Of a stretch of 64,000 nucleotides of DNA, positions 20,499-31,923 are shown one piece after another; positions within the stretch are counted from its first letter, which is position 1, and every line of letters starts with the position of its first letter. The notes beneath the pieces are model-generated. The model made no database searches. It was given only the letters and a program-made list of their open reading frames with translations, and was not told where the DNA came from. Location: contig RCNN01000007.1 in assembly GCA_003667245.1 (NCBI GenBank), positions 1-64,000 on the forward strand, given 5' to 3'. A program made the translations under genes and the position numbers. The stretch comes from Heterostelium multicystogenum (lineage: Eukaryota; Evosea; Eumycetozoa; Acytosteliales; Acytosteliaceae).

Positions 20499-23400
20499 TT
20501 ATTTTATTTTTAATTCAAGATGGAATTTCTTTTTCCAGAGTCTCGATAATGTGGATACTATCTTTTTACATTCGACAGCGTGCGAGGTGATAATGCTCCA
20601 TTGCTGTGAACCTTCGCCACCCTCGATCTCAAAGTTGATACTCAGTTCAGTTGGCTTCAGTTGGTTGTATTGTAGACTGGAGATGTCGGTTATCTTGAAT
20701 GATTTGATCAATGTGAACTGTGGAGATGTAGTCTTGATGTTCTTATTGAGCAATGGCCATTGAATATAGTTTTTCTTGACACATAAACACCTTGTCATTG
20801 GTAATGATCAAACTTCTTGGGTTGGTCTTTGATGAAGAAACCTTGTGGTGCAACATAATGAAGAGTTGGAAATCATTCTTTGAATCTGTTACCAAATTGA
20901 TGTTGAACATTGTATCTGTAATTCTGAAATATGGCTCAAGATTTGTACCTTCTTTTTTAGCTGCTTCGAATAATAAATCGAGGAACCTAAATCAATCCAG
21001 TAAATATAAATACAATCATGTTGGATTCGAAGTCTAACTTACTTATGAGTTGGATCATGAGCTCTCTTTAAAAAATACATAACAAACATCTTCAAGTTCA
21101 ATTCTAAAGAATTGATACAATAATCCAATGCTGATCTTCTTGATTTCTCTAAATGGATATGCTCCAACTTTAGTAAATCCTTGATCTGGTCCAATTATTT
21201 TCTTTTCTTTCTTTAATAGGTATACCGTCTTTGAAGTAAGTAGTAAATAAATGGACCTATTGAAAGAAAATATTGGTTAATACTTTCAAAATCTAGATTG
21301 GAAGATTTAAATCCATACTTTTCTTCTTCTTGTGTATTATATCTTATATAATTCGATTGCATCATGTATATGTAGGTTTCTTGGCTACCTCCACTGAATA
21401 GGTTCAAACGGAAATGTAATTGAAGATTTTGATCAGAGAAAACACTTTCGTTGAATCCATCGTCGGTGTCAATACGGTTGCTATTGTTAAGTAATTGGTC
21501 GTTGGGTTGGGATGATGAAAGTAGTGCTTGGAGCGAACCGAGATTTACTTGGTGTAGTAGAAAGTGGTGAATTGAAGCTGAATTGGCTCAGTAATTGTGA
21601 GTGGTTGTGCAACAAATTTGGGTGAAGGAACAAAGAATAGATATTTAGAGTGACATTTTACACATTGGCTAAACTCGTGTTCTTCACGACATGTATATCT
21701 CTCTGAACAATCCATACAACTCATTGTGTATTCCTTTATCATTGGTCTAAGAGTGTTTGACAATTGATCAGCAGTCTCTGCATCCTCCATAATATAAACA
21801 TCCTTAAAGAAATCAGTTGGAATTCCATCCTTAAAATCCTTTCCATATGTAATTTCAATTAATTCCATAGGTCCTAAATACTTAGTTAGTAATTAAGAAC
21901 ATCTTCAATGACTGACTATACATACTAGTATACTTCTTTACAAATACAATAGTATTTAGTAAATGAGTTTTAATGGAACCACCGGTCGTTGGATTGGTCT
22001 CACTGATAAGATCCGATTTAAGCTCCAAAAGTATCTCAACATTGCTTCCATACTTAACTACAAAGAATGGTTCACACAATCTATTACAGTCAAGTGTTAG
22101 TCTTTTTATGAATGGATATATGAGACTTTCTCTTAACTTACAATTTTGAATCTGGATTATCAACAATCTTTGTAATTACATCTTGTTGTTGTTTTGTTTC
22201 ATTCTTGTGATAATTTGGTAGGTTGGGATTTGCAGGTTGAACTGGTTTACTTTCTTTTTGCCAGATGTTACTGTTTATAGATTCCTTTAGGGATTGTAAA
22301 TCAGCTTTGCTAACAAACTCTGATTTTGGTCGAATCTTGGTGGGTGTAGCTTCTTTTGGTGATGGATTGGATGGTTCCTCTTTTATATTCAGATTGAAAG
22401 TAGTTGCTGGTTTATCTGTTACGGTTTCAGTTGAATTAGAGGTTTGTGATTTGCTATCGTCAACAGGAGTTGATGGAGAATTAGAAACTGGTGTATTGAC
22501 AGGTGGGGTATTATTGTTGGTTGGTGAGGCAGATGATGAGGTTGAAATTGGTGAAGCAACTCTTGGTGAAGTTGATAGTGAAGAATTAGTTGATTGATTG
22601 TTTTCAGTATTGTTATCTATCTTAGGTCTAATAACACTCTTTCTGATCTTCTTTTTAATAACTCTTTTCTCTGATGTTACAACGAGTGGTGGTGGTTGAT
22701 TTGATGTAGTTGTTGATGAAGTAGATGCAGTACCACTATTCATGTTGTTTGAAATGGCATCACCAATATCTGGGTCATGCTCCATCTCATTGAGAATTCT
22801 AAGCCATGCATTTCCACCCTCATTACGGAGGTCATTGATCTTCTTGCGCAGCTTATTCTCCTCTTCAAAACTTGTCCTCGGGTTTAGCCTCATTCTCGTA
22901 ATAAATTGCGCTTGAGTCTGAAGTAGAGCTTTCCAAGTCTACTGTTCTCTGTAAGATCGATTGCTTTGATGCAGAAGATGATGACAAGACTGGAGAAACT
23001 GTCTCTGGTCTTGATATTTTTGCATTTGGAGCAATGAATAGTGCTGGAGTTGATTCATCCTCTTTCATTGGCTTAATTCTGTTGGACTTTTTCTTTGGTG
23101 TTCCCCCAATTGAAATATCCCTTAATGACTGATGTTTAGTTCCAGAGTTCTTCTTGATAAATTCGATATCATTTTGTGAAATACTGTTTCCATCTAAATA
23201 AAACTCTTTGATCTCCAATAGGCTCATATCCTATTAATAACAATTAGTATCTTACAACACTTGGACAACTACTCATTACATACATCTTCAAAGAAAGAGG
23301 TCAAAATGTAGCCTCTATAGTTCTTAAATTCGCAGAGTGGATTTCCTTCGACATTCAAGCATTGGAGTTGTGGAAGTGATTTCAATTTGTTGACTTCATC

Positions 23401-24546
23401 AATTTCACGAATTTGATTCCTACTGATATCGAGGTATTCCATACCAAAGAGACGACAGAGACCATCAACATGAGTCAAAAGATTGTTCCTCAGATTGAGA
23501 TGAGTTACAAATCCTAGTATCTCATGTATATTATCGAGATTTGATATCCTGTTTGATGAGAGATTCAACATACGCAATGAAAAGACACTCATGTAAATTC
23601 TCAACTGTGCTAATTAGATTGCCTTCAAGATTAAGTTTCTCAAGAGCAATCAAAGAATACTAATTTATCCAAGAGTCCAATATTAATTAATATCATATGA
23701 AATGAACTGTTACTGTTGTGCTCTTACCATTGAACTATCAATCTTTGGGATATAATTAAATGAGCAATCCAAAATCGCTAGCTTTGCCCATATGTTGTTT
23801 CGAATGTAGAGCTCTTGGAATCGCTTGAATTGAATTTCCTGTGGATCTGTCTGACCAAAGTTCAACTTCCTTACTTCATTATACTGTCTTAGTTTAGTTT
23901 CATCCTCAACTACAATCAACTCGTCCAATGAATATAATGATTGATGAATTGACACCTTGGTCAAGAATTGTGAAATCGATAGTAGATTGGTAATCAAAGC
24001 TGGCTTAATGTAGTTGATTTCCAACACTTTCAAAAGATTCGAAAATGGTAAGATCCAATTCCTTCCATTTCTCTAAGACCTCTGGTACATTTGAATCAAG
24101 CTATAATATATCACAACAATGTTAGATACCAGGTGCACTAAACATGACGTACTTCTAAGCGACTTACTTTTTAAGTTTCTAATCAAAGATATAATGAATT
24201 GGATATCCAGTAGTTCATTCTTTTTTCACTTTGAACGATACTCTCTTTCCACTTAAATATAAATTAAGATACTCAAGACATGATGGATTCAAAAATAAAG
24301 TAGTTTCACCTAATTTCAAACCTTTCTCTATATTTTACGAATGATCAATAGACTTTTGGTAAGCTAAAAATCAAATGAACAACTAGAGTCAAATTGAATA
24401 TTATTACCATTTGTTCGAATATATTTTCCGATAGAGTATAACAAGTCATCGCTATCTGTAAACTGATTCAACTGTTGTCTTTGTTTCGATGTTGAAGACG
24501 ATATTGAGGACAAAGACGATTGATTCGAAGAAGTAGACGAAACCAT
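20499..24546 (-). CDS. Leucine-rich-repeat protein of the LKB1-interacting protein 1 (STK11IP/LIP1) type
   Basis: Starting at 24546 (MVSSTSSNQSSLSSISSS), a Ser-rich leader is followed by LRRs interrupted by several short introns. WAKLAILDCSFNYIPKIDSS, LRMLNLSSNRISNLDNI, VTHLNLRNNLLTHVDGL, MEYLDISRNQIREIDEV and LQCLNVEGNPLCEFKNYR are clear repeats. The order and flanks (SLYSLDELIV before the repeats; ILTSFFEDV and FYLDGNSISQNDIEF after them) match human STK11IP, which binds LKB1. The middle is Ser/Thr/Pro-rich with a helix RKKINDLRNEGGNAWLRILN. Towards the C-terminus there is a CxxC...CxxC cluster (SCMDCSERYTC ... QCVKCHSKYLFF) and a final beta-rich, PH-like segment ending LWKKKFHLELKIK. Total about 1200 residues, with some frame changes. 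The role is inferred as a kinase or endosomal scaffold; no LKB1 partner is in the window. Confidence 0.72.
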
Positions 24547-25169
24547 CTTTCTACCTTTATCTATCTTATCCTATCTTGCAATCGAAATAGCTAATCTAGA
24601 CTTAGTATTATCTAAATATATAAAACTATATATATATGGTTATTTCTTTCTTTCTAGGGTAAAGTTTGTTGTTTTGTTTAGTAATGTTATAGAGTTTGGT
24701 GTAATGTTTGTTTTTGGTTATTGATTGATTGATTGTACAGTTTCAATAAAGTGACGACCACTTTATTGATATTATAATATTATTAATTATTATTATTTAA
24801 TTGGATATTGACTTAAAAATCAATGTGTTTTTATTGGGTAGTATTAAAAACCTACCTTTTGTTGTTGCTTCTTGATATTATTTATATTATTATTTTTTAA
24901 TTTTATTAGTTTTTGGTTTTTCAGTGGGGGTACAGCTGTTGTGTTTTATGTTTGTATTGTTGTTTTTGTTTACATCATCACATGTGTGGTTTGGGAAGAT
25001 TTTTTTTAATATCGCCTGGTCAGATTTGTAAATTTACTTTGGAGAGAATGAGATTTCATCTCACTAGATTAGGCACCTGCAATGTCAGTTGAAGTACAGA
25101 ATCAGTCAATCAATGAACATCAGATCAGCTCATCCCTAGTGTACTTTATTTTTATCTTATAATGATCAG
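24547..25169. other. Intergenic region, nothing coding recognised
   Basis: This is the upstream region of the LRR gene and the downstream region of the DyP gene (both minus). A less A/T-rich stretch at 25000-25145 contains a small hairpin (TGAGAT/ATCTCA, about 25048-25062) and may be DyP 3' UTR. No gene is recognised. Confidence 0.4.
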
Positions 25170-26088
25170 TTATTTTTGTTCTGCTATTGATTTTAGTTTG
25201 TTTAGTGATGGTGCAAAATAGTAGGATCCTGTTACTGGAGTACTTAGTTTGGTTACGATATCGTCAATTTTACCATCAGTCTCCCCAAACATAGACTCCA
25301 GTTGCTTTTCAATGCTGTGTAATCTACCACTGTAGGCAATGAAGAATAGTCCTTGTACACCGCTGACTTTACCATAAGGAAGACTTTGTCTTATAATCTT
25401 CAAACTGACATCGTTCTCAGCTAGATCGACTCTTGTGACATGTGATGTGATGTTTCGCTTTGCTGGATCGATTTCTGTACTCTCGTTCTTGGTTCTTCCG
25501 ATAACTGCCTCCTGTTGTTCAACCGGTATATTGTTCCACCTCTCGAGGTTATGCTCGTATCGCTGAACCAAGACGTAGCTTCCCATTGCATCTGGGTCAC
25601 TCTCTGGCAATATACCAAAGAGTTTTCTTTTTTCTCCGGTTGGATTCTCAGTACCATCAATAAATCCACTCAAGTCTCGTTCATCTATCCATCTAAAGCC
25701 ATGTACTTCATCTGCTACTGTAATTGAATGTCCAAAACACTTCATAGCAGCCTGTGCCAATGAGTAGTTAATATCGAATCTCAGTGACTGGATGTGGATA
25801 AATATGTCACGTTGAGTTGCTGGAGCAATACCTATCTTTCGGAATGGCTTCAGCTCTGGTGCACTATCATTACCGGCCAATCCTCTCCAAACATGACTTC
25901 CAAAGGAGATGACGGAACCCAATTTTTCATTAGGGTATTTTTTTCTGTAAACTCTCCAATGAGGAAAGAAAAGGCTTAATACCAGCCTTCAATTTGGTAT
26001 AATCTTGATGGCAATTCACCATTGCCTCGATGAAGATTCCAAATTTACAATGCTCCAACAATACACCGGATTGGGGAATAGTAGCCAT
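25170..26088 (-). CDS. DyP-type haem peroxidase (YfeX-like)
   Basis: Dye-decolorising peroxidases are haem proteins that use H2O2. The start at 26088 gives MATIPQSGVLLEHCKFGIFI then EAMV, and the whole protein of about 305 residues follows Escherichia coli YfeX closely. Landmarks are IHIQSLRFDINYSLAQAAMK, the signature GFRWIDERDLSGFIDGTENP with the distal Asp of GxxDG, the proximal haem-ligand His in NITSHVTRVDL, the distal Arg in IIRQSLPYG, and the C-terminus GSYYFAPSLNKLKSIA. No signal peptide is present. A single-base frame change near 25925-25945 sits in an A/T homopolymer; correcting it reads VYRKKYPNEKLGSV. Dictyostelium is known to have DyP enzymes. There are no introns. The bacterial closeness suggests acquisition from bacteria (inference). 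Confidence 0.92.
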
Positions 26089-26811
26089 TGCCTCTCACAA
26101 CTTAGGACACCAAAAGATATTAAAAATATCAAACAACTTGAATAATATAATAAGAAATTCTTCATTTTATTTATATACAGGTATATATTAAAAATTCAAT
26201 CATTGATAATAAAGAAATAAAATAACATTAGCTTTTTATTTATAAATACTATTTTAATAGGAAGAATAAAATTATTATTATCTATCTATCTATCTATTTA
26301 TCTTACTTTTTATGTAATTATTGATCTTTTAATAGCTTACCAAAAACGTAATCGAATCTTCAATTTCCAAAGTTTATTTCTAAATATGAATATGGTTACT
26401 AATAATAAACTGAACGCAAATAGAATAGAATTCAAGTATATTGGAAATAATAAAACAATGATGTTATTATTTTAAATATTAATATATGTTACCACCACAA
26501 CAACAATGTAAAATGTAAAATGTATTTAAAAATATTATTCATAACACAACTAGTATAAATATTTTATTTTGTTGAAGTATTGGTATTGGTATTGGTGTTG
26601 GAATGGTTATTGGATTTGGTGTTGGTGTTTAAGACATTCTTTGTATTTTATTTTTTAGGGTTGATTTTATTTTGAAATATATTATATAATGGTAAATTTA
26701 ATGAAAAGACAAACCAGTTGATTATAATTGGTTTATTTATATATTTATACCTTTAAGGTTGTAAGATCATAGTAAAAGTTCACCTTTAATGTTGGATTGT
26801 TCAATTTGTTG
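26089..26811. other. Intergenic region, low complexity
   Basis: A/T-rich spacer with a (TCTA)n tract at about 26278-26300 and TTGGTATTGG-type repeats at about 26575-26640. It is upstream of the DyP gene and downstream of the methyltransferase gene. No gene is recognised. Confidence 0.45.
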
Positions 26812-28648
26812 TTATACCCATTTATTGATGAAATCAGAGAGATGTTGTTTGATTTGTTGATATAGGGATTGATGCATCGATGTATCTTTTCGGAGGAGAA
26901 TAATTGCTTCCATCTTTGTTGTATTTGGGAACATCTCGATCAGTTTGATATTTTCAATCGAATATCCTTTGCCTTTGAGTATTTTTAAATCACGAACCAG
27001 TGATCCACCTGGATCACATGAAATATAGACGATTGCTTCTAAATAGTCAGGCATCTCATTACATACTTTCTCCGCACTTCATATAAATGAACGAAACATC
27101 ATCATCATCATAATCATAATATGATTAATAACTTTATATAACAATTGTTATAATGATTGACTTTACATACCCTGATCTTGGTGGATCCAACAGTACTTTA
27201 TTATAATTTGGATCATAGTCGATTGATTTCTCATAGAGATTGAAATTAATACTGGTTACATTGTCTCCTGGCCTTGTTTTGACCAAGCTATCGGATGCAT
27301 CAATTCCAACCACATGTCGACAGTGTCTTGAGATTGGAAATGTGAAGTTACCAGATCCACAAAATAGATCATATACCTATGGAATTGGGCAATGTAAGTA
27401 TCACAAATCATTGTAATGTATGTTATAATAACTATTGATATGACTTGAGACTTACATTATCATCTTTTTGTAGATCTAAAACTGGAGAGCTTGATCAATC
27501 ATCAGCTTATTAACTTCTTTGTTGATTTGTATAAAGTCTGTTGGTCCTATATATAATGGTCGCTCTTCGATATCATGGCTCTTATAATACAATCGAACCA
27601 AATCGTTGTTGTCTAATAATGGATATAACTGTTGAATCGATTCAATATTACCTGACTATTGTTGTTGATCATCTAAAGTTAGTAAGTGCTTGGAGTTTAA
27701 GAAATAGATGCACTGTACTTGTCCATACTGACTTGAAGATAAATAGTAATGCTGTATTCCTTTTCTTGTTGCTTTCCAAACTCAATGATTTTGTCGATAT
27801 CAACTTGGTCCAGTGGTATTAGATGTCTTATAATGATCGATACTGTGTTGTCTGCTACGGTCAGCTCGACAGTCGAAATCTTTTCCTTGATATTCTTGGT
27901 CTCCATTGATGTAAAGAGGTCAGAGAGTTTCAAAGGAAGCGTCTGTACACTTTCCACCAGAATAGGACACTCGTTGACTTGGAAACTGCTTTTTAAGCGG
28001 GCTGGTAAAGCCGACATTTACACTCTTGCTCTTTTTATCATATCGAACCATGAATCTTGCTCTCCTTCGATAGTTGAACTGACCACTTCCGTCTTTGGTA
28101 GATGTCGCCGCTATTGCCTTTCTGTCAAACTGGCTGTCCTTTTCAACGACTCCAGCATCTCTATAGATCTTCTCAAGTTGGTTCATCTTGTGCTGAATCT
28201 GATGCGGATGCGACATGTGCATGAGAGTACAGCCACTGCACAAACCATAGTGCTGACATCTTGGCTGATCAACACGATCCTTCGACTTCTCAACGATCTT
28301 GTAGGCACGAGCAGAGTTGCAATCTCCCGACTGGTTGAAGACTTTAAACTCGACTTTCTCGCCTAGCATCGCATTCAAAACCGTGGTTGGCTTCACTATA
28401 GGGATATGCATACCATCGTTCCTCTCATCTACATCCTCGACATGAACGACACCCAACAAATCACTGTTATATTGAGTTATTCTCCCATTAAATACATTTG
28501 AAAGTTTGTTCTTTTTCTTTGCTCTCTGAATAGCAATATCCACAGCAGCTGTGCTTCCACGACAATATGACCTAATTAGTAGAGTATATACAATGTATCT
28601 ATCAATAAGTGTAGTCAGTCCATATGATTTCGAAGGAATTCTATTCAT
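26812..28648 (-). CDS. RNA m5U methyltransferase, RlmD/TrmA family, with [4Fe-4S] site
   Basis: These SAM-dependent enzymes methylate C5 of uridine in rRNA or tRNA. In order: a basic leader (MNRIPSKSYGLTTLI...RSYCRG) that could be a mitochondrial presequence; a TRAM-like segment (VLNAMLGEKVEFKVF); the Fe-S signature CQHYGLCSGCTLMHMSH with the fourth Cys in VNECPILV; YRRRARFMVRYD; the PxDFIQIN element; the SAM site VYDLFCGSGNFTFPIS; VLLDPPRSG; and the catalytic Cys in VYISCDPGGSLVRDL; ending near MFPNTTKMEAIILL. This is the RlmD (RumA) architecture, with all four cluster cysteines present. Introns lie near 27375-27450 and 27070-27170. A frame change near 27970 separates the third and fourth cluster cysteines. 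The start at 28648 is the first ATG after an in-frame stop. A role in mitochondrial rRNA or tRNA is an inference. Confidence 0.85.
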
Positions 28649-28939
28649 AGCTATCAGTGCCAGCAAGTCATCAAAGATGAAAAGACGACAAACTTCGCTC
28701 AGCGTATCATTTGCATTTCATATGATATCGAACGCATTCTGGGTGCATGCCAAAATGCAAAACTAAAGAATTTAACTTGAAAATTTGAAAAATAGTATGC
28801 ACACTATTTTTTCATGAATCTTGTGAAGATTAATATTTCATATTTTCAAATTGCGCCATTTCTTAGTTGGCTTATTTGTATCTTGACAGATCAAATTATA
28901 TAGAATAGGTAGATAGATTAGATAGATAGATAGATAGTA
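28649..28939. promoter_or_regulatory. Short bidirectional promoter region with inverted repeat
   Basis: Only 291 bp separate the divergent starts of the methyltransferase and the TPP1-like gene, so they must share control DNA. It holds a 9-bp inverted repeat, AAAAATAGT (28788-28796) and ACTATTTTT (28803-28811) around ATGCAC, and a TAGA-type repeat (about 28905-28937) immediately before the plus-strand ATG, probably the 5' UTR. Confidence 0.45.
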
Positions 28940-31695
28940 ATGTCACAGCAACCTAAGAAAGCCGATCCTTCACAGCCTGTTGATGATGAGATCGATGATG
29001 ATATAACTGAATCGAGTGAGATCGATGATGATGATGATCAGGAGCTTATTTCTTCGGAAGTAGATGTTTTAGACGAAGATAATGATGATTTCTTTTCGGG
29101 TGACGAACAGTTCCCTATCGAAGCAAGTCAGCAACAGAATAGTAATCCAGACCTCTTTAATGATATTGCTGAGCAGGTTGAAGTCGATGATTTTTACTCA
29201 AGGTCTGCTGAGAACTATGAAACATTGGAGCTGAATAGTCAACCTCTATTAACTCAGTTTGGGTCGACACAGCAATCCTCTCAGCAAAGGAACTACATAC
29301 AGTATCATAGCAATGTAGGTCATTCTACGACTACTGTACAAGCATCACAGCATACTCAGTCATCACAGACACTCTCACAGTCTCAAACACAAACCCAAAC
29401 CCAAACTCAAACACAGTCACAATCAATATTCTCACAGCAGCAAATTGCTAAAGACAATAACAGATTCATTGAACTCAGTAGTAGCAGTACAGACACTCTT
29501 GAATCAACTCAAAACAGCAAAGTAAACAGCTCACAGGCCAAAACCACCAATCTTTCGCAAAAGTCAACCTCACAGACAAATCATCAAGTCTCAGTTCCAA
29601 AGTTTGAAGTTTCATCAAACCCAATTGAAGATGATTACCTAGATGGAGGTGATCGTGAAGAGGAGAAGGAAAGCAATAACAAAGATGAAGAAGAGCAAGA
29701 TACTGAAATTAAACAACAGAGCCAAATGAAACCTAAAAACACAAACATCAAGTCCTGATTACAACATGCATTCAACAATCAATCTCCAAAAGACAAAGAA
29801 GTTACCATTTGAACCAAAATTTCAATCAGTAACATTGAAAAGCTGGATTGTAAAAGATATAGTCAGCGAATTTTCAACTGAGAATCCTGTAGTTCAAATC
29901 ATATTGAGGGTATGACGCTCATACAAATATGCACAAAACATCTAAATTAACTTTAGCCATACGATGCTCTCTAGACTAAACAAATCAATCATCCAGATGC
30001 TGCAGGCAGCTCTAGTAAATATCACACTGTAAATATACCACAAGGAGTCAACTATGTGATTTCAGATGGTACCGATTGCATACGTTGTATCATAGCACCC
30101 AATATTATACACGATATCATGTTTGGTTTGAAAACCTACGTTCCAGATCATTTAGTAGGTGCCTATCTGCGCCTGAAACGATTTATTTTATTCCCGAATG
30201 CAACTTTTTCAGAGTTTGAGATTTATGTGGATGACGCCGAGTATATCTCCCACGCTAAAATAATTGAAAAACAACAACTCACTGAGACCTGCCAATCAAC
30301 ACAATCAAGTTCTTTCCATACTACACAGGTTTGTCGTTTTATTTCGTTCAATCTGATCCAATGGTGCTTACTTACCAATTTTTTAAATAGAATCAATCCT
30401 TGTAACTTCTTTGCTACATCATTTCCATCTGACTATGTATTGGAATACTTCAAGAGAAGCAATACAAATCCAGAACGTTTTAGATATAGCAATAGAAGAG
30501 TGTATAATTTCGGAACAAAACTGAGCAATATTTAAAAGATTTTGGTAAGTTCTCTAATATTCAACATTTTAATAATCATGTATTAATTTGTATTCAATTA
30601 GATCCATGGATTCCTGATAGATACATTGAAAATGAACAGTCAGCAAATGAAGAAATCGTTCAAGATGATAAAATTAATAGTATTATGGAGGACGATGATG
30701 AAATATTTAATATAGACAATGAAAATGAAAATGAAAATGAAAAATGAAAATGAAAATGAAAACAATAATGATGGAATGGAAGGGTTGGATGAAGAAGAGG
30801 CAAATCCTGGAAAGAATGATGGAGATGAAGGAAAAAACAATAGTGAGCTTTTGGAAGATGAAGATATAATCCAGAGCCAAAATGAAGAAGAAGGTGATGA
30901 TAGTGATTTCGATATGGGTGGAGATTTCCCAACTGTCAGCGACAATGAAATTTCGAATTCATTTAAGAAAGAGGAGTCAGACAAAGAGGAAGAAGAAGAA
31001 GAGGTAGAGGAGCAAGAGGAGGATAAGAATGGTGGAGAAGAAAACCAAGAAATAGAGCAACAAAAATTAGTGGAAGATGTAGAAAAAGAATCTGAAGATG
31101 AAGTTGAAAGTGAAAGTGAAAGTAATTTAGAAACTGAATCCGAATCAATATCAGAAAATGAATCAGATTTATCGAAATCAGGAGATGACAAAAGCAAGAT
31201 CATAGTAGAGAAGAAGATTCTGTTGAAGTTGGAATAGAAGAAAAGATAGAGTCGGATAGTGACACTAGTTTTGTTCATGACAAAACTGCTAGTTTACCTT
31301 TGAATCAAGAGCTATTATTCAACGATGATAGCATTTTAAATAATGATATCGAGACTTCACAACAACCAGAAGCTCCATTAGCTACACCAGCAAAGCAAAA
31401 AAACAACAACGACAACAACTCCAAAAAGACCTACATATGACGAATATGATAGTGATGGGGATAGTCCATTTGACAGTGACAAATCACCATGGAAACGATC
31501 TAAGACCGATGAATTGAGCTACCTCCTTTAAAACCAAAACAGGTTGCAAGAAAGAAGGCCGCTTCTTCACCCACATCCTCAGCATCATCATCACCTAAAG
31601 GTAGTTTGGACTCGCCAAAAGACACCAGTTTGAAATTCACTAAAGCTAAAGACAGACAAAGATATTTCCATTCACTTATGAAATATGATCTTTAG
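28940..31695 (+). CDS. Acidic protein with a TPP1/ACD-like OB-fold (candidate telomere-end protein)
   Basis: The gene starts MSQQPKKADPSQPVDDEIDD; about 280 residues of acidic and Gln/Ser/Thr-rich sequence follow, including QTQTQTQTQTQSQS. After a one-base frame change near 29750 it reads PFEPKFQSVTLKSWIVKDIV. Across an intron (29910-29974) comes an OB-fold: YVISDGTDCIRCIIAP and YLRLKRFILFP, then SEFEIYVDDAEY. In human TPP1 the matching landmarks are a WI pair, a SDGT..VRCLV strand and a YL..xRFxLLP strand, in the same order and spacing. Later exons give YLKDF|DPWIPDRYIENEQSA and a long Asn/Glu/Asp-rich tail with a (GAAAAT)n microsatellite at about 30717-30762, ending RQRYFHSLMKYDL at 31695. 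The TPP1 family bridges POT1 to the rest of shelterin and recruits telomerase. RPA70N-like OB-folds also carry an SDG strand, so that is the alternative. At least four frame changes are present in the tail. Confidence 0.55.
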
Positions 31696-31923
31696 AAGTC
31701 AATAAATATACTCTATATTTATATCCATAAGATTAAGTTTCCATTTTTCAAAGGACTGTCGCTTGGGACTCTACGACCATATAACAAAGACCACTTGAGG
31801 AATAATTTATTTATTAATTATAATCTTATATATTATTTATATATATAGTTTATTAAAGTTTTATTTCTAGTTGTATTTTGTTTAAGTTTTTCATGATTGT
31901 TTTCTATAATTGATTATTGTTGT

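Noticed and set aside
30640..31278. Ser/Phe-rich minus-strand open frame
   Set aside because: It is the antisense of the Glu/Ser-rich tail of the TPP1-like gene; poly-Ser/Phe is what GAA/GAG repeats give in reverse.
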